From positions 9,355,360 to 9,419,359 of the forward strand of contig CAJINV010000004.1 in the NCBI GenBank assembly GCA_905178155.1: a DNA stretch of 64,000 bases. The letters run 5' to 3'. Below are positions 55,090 through 62,839 of the stretch, piece after piece (within the stretch, counting starts at the first letter, position 1; every line of letters begins with the position of its first letter). The notes under the pieces were generated by a model. That model saw only the letters and a program-made list of their open reading frames with translations, was not told the origin of the DNA and did not search any database. The DNA comes from Amoebophrya sp. A120 (lineage: Eukaryota; Sar; Dinophyceae; Syndiniales; Amoebophryaceae). Both the position numbers and the translations under genes were made by a program.

Positions 55090-55236
55090 ATGGCCTCCGC
55101 CTTGATGATCTGCGGCGGTGGCGTGCTGACGCTGCTTTTTTTGAAATTCCTGGGCCAGTCAGTGAAGAAAAAGCGGAAAGCGACGGGTTCGAAGTACCAA
55201 GCAGGTGGCGGTGCTGCACGGGGGAAGAAAAAATGA
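55090..55236 (+). CDS. 48-residue single-pass membrane protein
   Basis: ATG at 55090 (GGAACAATGGCC), TGA at 55234-55236. An N-terminal hydrophobic stretch (ALMICGGGVLTLLFLKFLG) is followed by a strongly basic tail (VKKKRKATGSKYQ...GKKK). This is the layout of a small membrane protein with a positively charged cytosolic side. Too short for family assignment, but composition and start context are convincing. Confidence 0.5.
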   Translation: MASALMICGGGVLTLLFLKFLGQSVKKKRKATGSKYQAGGGAARGKKK

Positions 55237-55878
55237 ACAGGAGGATATTGCTGTAGTTGCTGGCCGTCGTGAATTTCTCAAACAGAAGATAATTTTTCAA
55301 GAAAGCTAGTTATCGAGCTAGTCGTGTTAACCAGTATCGTCAGTCCGATCTCGAACAGGTAAAGCTCAAAAGTGTGGCTTTGATTTGACCCTTGTTCATC
55401 TCTTGATGACTTCGAGTGTCGTCTTAAAGTAAGATTGTTCTTCGAGTATCGGCGTACCCAGGCCACGACACTACCGAGGCGACGTCATGCATGTATACGA
55501 GTGCGATACTTTTGCAATTCATAGGGCAACAACCGTGGCGAAAAAAGCTTTAGTACAACAACATCGGTGTACTTACTATGGTGAGCTTCGGATTCGGTTA
55601 TATGTACAACTAGTCGGTATCATTTCAGTTGTCGTGCGCGCGGTGCCATCATATTTGACAATCTATGAAAATAAGCTATACCTAAAGCAAATACTAGGCA
55701 AATTAATATAACTCCCAGGCCGCTGCTCCTCGCATGAAGTGTTGCTAATACCAACATTATTTCTTGTTATCTTGAAGAACAACTAACTTACTTTTTCGCT
55801 TCTTCACCTGTACTTGAGTATTTACTTAATTTATCTTTCCATTATAAAGTGCAACTTCTATCGCGTGCTCGCATAATC
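55237..55878. other. Intergenic containing a solo introner half
   Basis: Apart from the B-type remnant at 55484-55523 I see no gene or repeat. The last 150 bp before the next ATG are T-rich. Confidence 0.35.
55484..55523 (+). mobile_element. Solo right end of a B introner
   Basis: GTCATGCATGTATACGAG followed by TGCGATACTTTTGCAATTCATA reproduces the right arm of the B family, but no left arm or second target repeat is visible within 250 bp upstream. A truncated or decayed copy in non-coding DNA. Confidence 0.55.
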
Positions 55879-57426
55879 ATGTTGCGCATCACAGGGCTCG
55901 CCGCGCTTCATTTTTTCAACGGCCTCTCAACAACATTTGGGGTCGGGATGAAGTTGTACGGCCAAGGCATTAGCACCTTCAAGGAGCCTACTTTCCTGCA
56001 GCAGGAAGAACAAGAAGCACAAGGTCAGCTACACATGCACCAGCGTCATGAGTTATTTCTTGCTGATCCTTCTACTCCTTCTTGCCCAGACCAAGCACCG
56101 AGAGTGTTCGTGTATGGCTTTCCGGATAAGGAGTTACTAAGTCACGGGACACGTGACATCGTTTGGCGGGAGGATGCGTACTGCGAAAGAGAATTCCCGT
56201 CTGGCTCGGCCGAGGAGCGCGATTGCGTCTTCGGTCCGGAGTTCTCCGTTAGGATCGACTCGCCGCCAGCCAACGTGACGCTCCGTGCCACTGACCAGTT
56301 TCGAAATGGCCGCATCTTCCAATCCCGCCTGGTGCGCTCGGCTTGCAAAGTCACAGATCCCATACGCGCCGATGTGTTTTTCGTGCCCATTTGGCGCGAG
56401 AATTACAAACCGAACCGCATCGAGTGCCCGACGGCAGACGAAGTTTTGGCTGCTCTTCCCTACTTGTCCGACGAAACGGCGAGCAAGCACTTTCTGATGT
56501 CTCCGCGTGTCGGGGGATTGTGGGACGACGTGTGCCCTTTTTGGAATAGCGAGAACCCGCTGCTCCAGAAAATCCGAAAGATGGCCCTGGAAGACACAGC
56601 CTGCGGCAAGTACGGAGGCCCTGGAAGAAACCGCCCGGAGCGTTCTATTCCGTATCCGACCCTTGGTGGCGGTTTGAGCAGTACGCAACTCGCCCACCTG
56701 TTTGCCGTCGCCGATAAAGCGCAGGAAACCGGCCGCGAGTTCCTGGTCATGGCCGCTCTGGGGAAACGCATTGGCATTGCCTCTGCGCGCGTGCGCGACG
56801 TTTGGAATCAACACTGCCACGACAGCGACCATTGTATTGCGGTGGACCCCACGGTGGAGGGCATGCTCCCTGGGTTGGTCCAAGCCATGATGAAGTCCAC
56901 CTTTTGCTTGCAGCCGGAAGGAGACACTCCGTCTCGCAAGGGGATGCTGGACAGCTTGGCGCTGGGATGCATACCGGTGCTTTCGCACCGGAAACAGCAC
57001 ACGCTGTGGCGGTGGCATCTGGGAGACCACGACTGGGAAGATTTCTCTGTGCTGGCGCCAGATTCCACGCAGGCGGCACACGCAACCACTAGGGGCCATA
57101 CATCCCCGGGGGAAAACCACCCAGCCGGCGAGGACGGGGGGCAAGAGCAAGACCAAGCAACTGTCGGCGAGGCAACATCCCAACGTTCGTGGTGCTGTGG
57201 CGATGGCGAGAAGAAATCCCCTCCAGCAGTGGCGCAGACGCTGATGGAAACTGGATCCGGCGTTAACAATATCGTAGAGTTCCTGAAGACCATCAACGCG
57301 ACCACGATCGCCAAACTGCAGGCCGGCGTGCGGAGTGCGCGGACGAAAATCATCACGCACTGGACCGACACCGACTTGAACGACGCAATTACGGTCACGC
57401 TGAAAGCCATACAGGATGGCAAATGA
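55879..57426 (+). CDS. Exostosin-family (GT47) glycosyltransferase
   Basis: 515 residues from ATG 55879, the first in frame (a GTG 30 bp upstream is ignored). The N-terminal MLRITGLAALHFFNGLS is a weak signal or anchor segment. RVFVYGFPDKELL (about residue 74) and ADVFFVPIWRENY fit the start of an exostosin fold. The C-terminal STFCLQPEGDTPSRKGMLDSLALGCIPVLS (about 339-368) is the diagnostic GT47 nucleotide-sugar block (broken here only for reference: CLQPEGD, SRKG, GCIPV). A Gly/Gln/Glu-rich insert (about 400-435) precedes the final helices. Such enzymes add GlcA, Xyl, Gal or related sugars in the Golgi; donor and acceptor are unknown. Intronless. Glu348-Gly-Asp and Arg/Lys are present, so it is probably active. 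Confidence 0.8.
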   Translation: MLRITGLAALHFFNGLSTTFGVGMKLYGQGISTFKEPTFLQQEEQEAQGQLHMHQRHELFLADPSTPSCPDQAPRVFVYGFPDKELLSHGTRDIVWREDAYCEREFPSGSAEERDCVFGPEFSVRIDSPPANVTLRATDQFRNGRIFQSRLVRSACKVTDPIRADVFFVPIWRENYKPNRIECPTADEVLAALPYLSDETASKHFLMSPRVGGLWDDVCPFWNSENPLLQKIRKMALEDTACGKYGGPGRNRPERSIPYPTLGGGLSSTQLAHLFAVADKAQETGREFLVMAALGKRIGIASARVRDVWNQHCHDSDHCIAVDPTVEGMLPGLVQAMMKSTFCLQPEGDTPSRKGMLDSLALGCIPVLSHRKQHTLWRWHLGDHDWEDFSVLAPDSTQAAHATTRGHTSPGENHPAGEDGGQEQDQATVGEATSQRSWCCGDGEKKSPPAVAQTLMETGSGVNNIVEFLKTINATTIAKLQAGVRSARTKIITHWTDTDLNDAITVTLKAIQDGK

Positions 57427-58545
57427 AGAGCAGAAAATGTTTTAAATGGCAAATACGGCTCATCAACATCATGATTGCGTTGCTGAGGATCTTAAGGCGT
57501 TGGATATCTATCACTGTCATCTGTTGGTTTTATTATTATTGACGCATTTTAATTTTTTTTTTCTCTTCTGTTGAGCACTTGCGCCTTCGATCCGAATTTT
57601 TTGCACACCATCTTCGGAGCAACTCCCGCCGCATCTAGATAGGCGCTAGCGCGCGAAGTTTTGCAAAAAGTGGGTCGCGCTGTCTCCGGGGGGCGTGCCC
57701 TGGTCTCACTATAATAAACTTAGCAGGGAAAGGATCCAATGCGCCGCATTCAAAAGGTTGGGACGAGCTTTGCCTTGCTTAGCTCGCCAAGGCGTAACGC
57801 TTGACCTGTGGAACTTCATTCAACGAGCGGAGTGGTTCGAGCCCACTCAAGCGTGATTACTGCGCAATCAGTATGGGTCGGAGGTCAGAGCGTTAGTATT
57901 GCGAGCCTTAAGCGTGATCGCGTGGCCGATCCTTGACCTCCAGGCCAAAGAATAGGACAAACAAGTCCCGGCTCCTGTGTGCGTGCTGGTAGTTCCGCCC
58001 TGTTCCTCGGAATGTGCGAAACATGCCAGCCCCCGAATGAAGCAAGGCCCAATGATCCCGAGCGAGGGCTTTCCACACTTGAATGACGAAAAAACCTGGC
58101 CTCAGTCAACGACGTTACCACTAGGGTATCAGGGCAGGCTATTCCTGCCGCGCGTTGGAGGAGGGAGCTGTCCCGAGCCCCGCTCGAACTAATGCTAATC
58201 ATCATTGTTCTTTTGTTCGGTGATTTTTCATCTTCTGGAAAACCAACAAAGCGATTGAGATTCGATGACGACGAGAGCAGGCTTGATGTAGAGTGTGGTC
58301 TTGTGAATGTTGTTGCACGTGAACCTTCGGAGAACTTGGATTTTTGGTTTTCGTCGTGGTCCTTGTCGTGCAGAGATAGCAGAGCTGCATCCTTGTACTA
58401 GTTGAAGTTGTCACGGTTTGATTCACTCACGACTGAGAGAAGCCAGCACTCAAGTAGTGTCGATGCTCCTCTGCTAGGACCAGGACGGCGAGAAGTGATG
58501 TCTGAGTAAGATATTAATCAGACGAATCATCGCCCTTTCTTCAAG
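57427..58545. other. Intergenic, structured segment at 57.6-58.2 kb
   Basis: No coding frame stands out. From 57.6 to 58.2 kb the sequence is GC-richer and has several paired segments: the tRNA-like module at 57797-57855, TGATT/AATCA (57854-57870), and GGAGGTCA (57880-57887) with TGACCTCC (57934-57941). From 58.2 kb to the next ATG nothing is recognised. Confidence 0.4.
57797..57855 (+). ncRNA. tRNA-like acceptor/T-arm module (59 nt), no cloverleaf
   Basis: ACGCTTG (57797-57803) pairs perfectly with CAAGCGT (57848-57854). Directly inside on the 3' side is a canonical T-arm: AGTGG, loop TTCGAGC, CCACT (57831-57847). This also makes a good RNA polymerase III B box (GGTTCGAGCCC). Only 27 nt lie between the 5' acceptor strand and the T-arm, too few for D and anticodon arms. 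It is not a normal tRNA. It may be a tRNA-like processing element, a tRNA-derived SINE fragment or a truncated tRNA. Confidence 0.4.
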
Positions 58546-60815
58546 ATGCCACCACTCAGCTGCTGCCACGACCGAGGGCCGGACTTATCCGAGACCACCT
58601 TCAGGAGCACAGCTCCGTGTAATTCGTCATCTTCGCCCAGCTCTACTAGTTCGTCGAGCAGTGCGAAAGCAAGATATCGACATGGAGAAATGAGGTTTCG
58701 AGCAAGAAGAACCCCCGCCGTTTTAGGTGCAGCAGCCTGTTGGACAACCGCACTCCTTCCCAACATCCAGGAAATCTTGTTTCAGGCAAATTTGAATTTC
58801 CACCAAAATCTTGTCGCCGCAAAGCAGCACAGGAGCACAAGGAAGAGCAGCGAGCACCACCAACAGGGACGAGAAAAGCAAGAGTCTCTCCTCGATGCTG
58901 CGTTAAGCTCCGTGAAGAAGAGCGCAGAAGACCTTCTCCACTGGCGCGGCGAGGGACAAAACTTTCGAGTACACAAAAAAATGATCGTCAAAGTGAAGAA
59001 GCTATCCTGTGCAAAAGTATCGTACTCGTAGTAATTGCAATCATGCATGACAAATTGCCCATCTTAGGCAAATCAGCATTACAAATTGCACTTTTCTCTT
59101 TGAAAAAATTTGTAATGCAATCTATACTAGTACGATACTTTTGTAATGCATAGAAGCGGAAGAGGAGCAAAAAACGGAGTGGTGCAAGAACCGCCGCGGC
59201 TGGTCGAAAATCATCATCCTCTTCCACCTCTGCCGGCAGAGTCTACTCGTCCACCTCGAGTAGTAGTAGAAGTGGCCGATTGCAAGATGGGCATCGTCAA
59301 GATGAACGCCAGCAGCTTCGAAAGATGAACAAGAAACAGAGAAGGAAAGCCGCGAAAGGAGCTGCTGCAGCAGCAGCAGCAACAGCTGCTGCACAGATGA
59401 GAGGTCTTCAGAAGAAGACCTTGAGAAGCGAAAAACTACTAGTACGCGAAGACGAGAAAGATGGTAGTGGGAGTGAAGAGGAGATTCCGGATGAAGAAGT
59501 AGACAAAATGATGAACGAGAATAGCGAAACATTGCATCCGGACGAGCCCGTGGGGCTGGACGCCACGACAAGCACAACGAGCACTTCCACGACAAGCACA
59601 AGCACGACTTCTACTACGACGACGAAAGCCGGAACGTCTACAGGAAGTTTTTCTGGCGCGTCAATCCGGATGCCGGGCCCTGCCCCTGCGCCAGCTCCGA
59701 CCTCCTCGTCTTTGGTGCAGCACGATTGGGACGATGGGGACAACTCGACCGAAGCACCGCAAAGGACCACTGCAGGAGCAGTACAAATACAAGACGCGGA
59801 TGACACAAACTCGACAACGATGTCGCCCCCAAAGGATGCTGCTGGACAACATCAAGGAAGCTCCTCGTCAGCCTACCTCACAACCGCACAAAATAACGTC
59901 TTCCACAACCTGACCAACCGGAGCAGCGAGCAGATTGGCGAGTCCATCAGCACAACATCAAGTTCTACTACTTCCACAACCGCTGCGACAACGACGACAT
60001 TAGCTGGCGGCGATTTTTACACGCCTGAGGCGATGGTGCTGGCAAGGAATAATAAGGCGGGTGACGATGAAGACGATGAAATAAATCGGACACAATCCTA
60101 CCTGCAGAAGCAAGACGTGGTGATTCGCCGGAGGATTCCGGTGAGTCAATACGGGCAGAACAACCTCCAAGGGGCTCCTGTGGCGGGTGGACAGCAAGTG
60201 CTGCAAGCAGGTGCAGGGCCAAGCTATCCGCAGCCGGCGCTAGTAGTGCAAGGAGGTAATGGCTACGCTGCGCAGCCACCGCCGGCGCTATACGAAGATC
60301 CGCAGTTTCTCGCAACGGCCTCAGACGGGCAGCAGTTGGTGCAGTCGAACCTCCTCCAGGGAACAGTGAATGGCATGGTCAAAAATGATGTTGTCCCGCA
60401 GCAAAATAATCAAGTCCCGCAAGAACAGCAGCAGCTACAATCCCGTCAGCGTGTTTTCGCCACGGTGAGTACTACCGGAACGCCAAATGGACCGCAGATT
60501 CAAGTCCCGCAAATGTACAACAACCCAACGACAACTAAGCAGTTTGCAATCAACCAAGACGGATTGGAAGATGAGGAACAGCTTGACGACTGGCCAGCAA
60601 CTACGAACAGCTACGAAGAGGATGGGGAGTACGAGGACAGCTACGATAGCGGGGAGGACGATTACGATTCCGGTGAAGACGCAGCTTATCTAGAAGAGCA
60701 AGGCGATGACAGCGACGAAGACGATAGCACGAATAGTACCACGACGGGGTTTGTCGACACGAACACGTTTCGGGAAGAATGTACTTGTGTTTTTCTCGAC
60801 TTTTTTCGGAAGTGA
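58546..60815 (+). CDS. Ser/Thr-rich acidic protein, unknown
   Basis: Exons 58546-59002 and 59158-60815 give 704 residues; start ATG in AAGATGCC. The N-terminal 160 residues are Ser- and basic-rich. After the introner, a basic stretch (KKRKRSKKRSGARTA) could be a nuclear signal. A poly-Ala run, a long Ser/Thr-rich tract (TTSTSTTSTSTTSTTTT), a Gln/Pro-rich middle and an acidic tail with repeated YDSGED follow. No domain recognised. The end is doubtful: the stop at 60813 is followed 3 bp later, in the same frame, by the next ATG. An unseen small intron could therefore fuse this gene to the one at 60819. Confidence 0.6.
59003..59152 (+). mobile_element. Introner B6 (150 bp)
   Basis: Starts TATCCTGTGCAAAAGTATCG, ends CTTTTGTAATGCATA, perfect repeats GAAGC at 58998-59002 and 59153-59157. 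Removing 155 bp joins MIVKVKK to RKRSKKRSG. Same 150-bp length and direction as B3. Confidence 0.92.
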
Positions 60816-60818
60816 AAA

Positions 60819-61993
60819 ATGGCCATGGCGATTAAGAAGTTGTACGGAACTTCCGGTATCGCTTTTCGAAGCGGCCTCACCGAGATGAGAAATAAAAAAT
60901 CGTGCATGATGCGCATGCCATATTACCCATTCTTGATTTGGAATCACAACATACAACAGGTGATGCCGCGACACTGGTGGCCGCCTGGAAAGCTTGTGGG
61001 ATCAAGGACAGTTCGCTGAAAGATTACAAAGCGGGCGAAAACACCAGCGATTTGGTGTGGGAAGTGAAACAAAGTACTGCTACTGTGTTGAAAAAGTCTG
61101 CTCAGATGATTTGCGATTCTGCCAAACCATTTTGACGTGCTCGGAGTCCATTGTGATGCCAAGCACACTTTCCTTCTGCAGCCCTAATATTTCTGAATCC
61201 AAAAGAAAAAACACATTCTTATCAAATACAGCCCACCTCTGCAACACCATCTGCATGTTGGCCTCCGAGATCTGCGCAGACCTCACCGGCCTAGCCGTAT
61301 CAAATGTAAAAATGTCTGGGTCTGGAAGAATGCAACTTGTGATGCTCATGCTGCATTTGGATGTCTAAAACTAAAAAATTTGTGTTGCATGAGCAGCAAA
61401 AGGAATCTAATTTCTGCTACGCGGAGAGGGCATTTGTCATGCAGAATAGGCATCAAGAACCCCTCAAAAAACCTGTGATGCTAGGTCATGCATCACAGAG
61501 ACCACGGCTCATGCAAATCGTGCATCACAAGTCTCAGAACCTTCCAGACCCAGACATTTTTACACTTGAGAAGCCGCCCGGCGGTACGACGAAGTTACCT
61601 GCTCGCGTTACTGGAACCGGGTGTCGGAGGAATCCATAGTGGTCACGGAAACCAACGACTATCGAATAAAAGAGTGTTAACTTTAACGGTTTTCACAGAT
61701 GGCAGTCATGCATTACAAATTTTGCCTTCCGTGCATGGTACGCAATACAAATTTGCGCGCCTCTTCAGATGCATCCCTGCATCACAAATTCCGTTAACGT
61801 TAGCACTTTTTCTTGTGATAGCGACGCGTCGTCCAAAGCCATGTTCTTCGGGTGGAGACTGCAGCTGCTGTTCACCTTTGTGTTCCTGCTGTTTTCGGTC
61901 AGCGGCTTCGGGGATCATGATCATGGAGGGTTCCTCGGTACTACAGCAGCCTCGTCGGTCGGAAGGAGCAGGCAAGTGCAGGGGGTGTGGTGA
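60819..61993 (+). CDS. Small protein with C-terminal membrane helix, or 3' part of the upstream gene
   Basis: Proposed exons 60819-60855, 60960-61073, 61232-61297, 61577-61659 and 61826-61993. They encode MAMAIKKLYGTSG, then GDAATLVAAWKACGIKDSSL, then THLCNTICMLASEICADL, then RRYDEVTCSRYWNRVSEES, and a final membrane helix FFGWRLQLLFTFVFLLFSV. The first and second introns are GT-AG (60856-60959 good; 61074-61231 tentative); the third and fourth are introners A8 and J1. Paired cysteines and a C-terminal helix suggest a tail-anchored or lumenal protein. Family unknown. It may be the end of the gene at 58546. Confidence 0.5.
60856..60959 (+). other. Spliceosomal GT-AG intron (104 bp)
   Basis: Donor CTTCCG/GTATCG, acceptor CATACAACAG/GTGATG. 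Its length corrects the frame difference and joins KLYGTSG to DAATLVAAWK. No introner features. Confidence 0.6.
61298..61571 (+). mobile_element. Introner A8 (274 bp)
   Basis: Starts TATCAAATGTAAAAATGTCT, ends TTTTTACACTTGAGA, perfect repeats AGCCG at 61293-61297 and 61572-61576. Removing 279 bp joins DLTGLA to ARRYDEVTCSR. Same subfamily and direction as A2, opposite to A6. Confidence 0.9.
61660..61820. mobile_element. Introner J1 (161 bp)
   Basis: Arms TATCGAATAAAAGAGTG then TTAACTTTAACGG; the right end CCGTTAACGTTAGCAC then TTTTTCTTGTGATA is complementary with a few mismatches. Repeats ACGAC (61655-61659) and GCGAC (61821-61825) differ at one base. Removing 166 bp joins VTETND to ASSKAMFFGW. 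Contains GCATTACAAAT and GCATCACAAAT motifs. Confidence 0.82.
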
Positions 61994-62839
61994 TCAACAT
62001 GGTGACAACTGTCATCGAAGAGCTCGAAGATCATCGAACATTTACAGGCGAGCCGCGAACAAATTCTAAAGTGAAAGATTGTTTTGTTATGACGATTTGT
62101 TGAACTAGTACCCAGTAAAGGCTTTTCTTGCTGCTTGAGCTTTCAACTCTTGTACGATTACACCAGATTTTAATGAATTTCAATTTTCCGAGAAACCAAT
62201 ACTAACCGATAATTTAACAAACTAGTCACAGAAGCAACAAATGCACCAAGAAATGTAGAATTTCGATTCATCGGAATCAAAGAACGGGTCCGCGGTCCTG
62301 CTCCTGCGGGCTCGACACTAGAAATGAACTTGTATCAACGCGTTAAGTCGAGAAACAAATGAAAAAAGATCCAGGTTTATAATTTGCGACGAGCTTGTTC
62401 TGCCAACACGTCGGAGATGAAGTGGCAATACGCTTCGAGCGCCGTCACAGCGATTGGTGTCTACTCCGCTTGTTCACAAGAAAGAATGACAGACTGCCTA
62501 GAACATCAGAGGCCGTATGCGTGAGCGCGGAGCCGGACTACAACGCATATTCGGAGCAGCAATGAGGGAGAGTCCCGTCTGCTTGTGAAAAAAAAGAGCA
62601 TCGTTTTTTGGACGAGCGGAAGCTGCTTGGGAACGTCGCTTTTTCGCAAAAATGTGCAAAAACCATTTTCTTTATTGAATGAGTGCGCATTTTCGTCCAC
62701 GGACGTTGAGCAAGCCTTTATCATTATCTTGACGGCCAAACCTTCAGCGTAGGTGCTGTTGACCCTATGATGATGATCATGCACGCGATATTATAACATC
62801 AGTGCCCAACGCGAGCGCCAGGCAGGGGGAATTCTTGAA
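61994..62839. other. Intergenic, no gene seen
   Basis: About 850 bp. The - strand frame at 62506-62784 has no support from composition. No introner termini, RNA or repeats recognised. Confidence 0.35.

Noticed and set aside
56137-57360. 407-codon frame on the - strand
   Set aside because: It is antisense to the exostosin-family gene, whose domain blocks are clear on the + strand; a shadow of GC-biased codon use.
57797-57855. Complete tRNA gene
   Set aside because: Acceptor and T-arm are perfect but there is no room for D and anticodon arms, so I list it only as a tRNA-like module.
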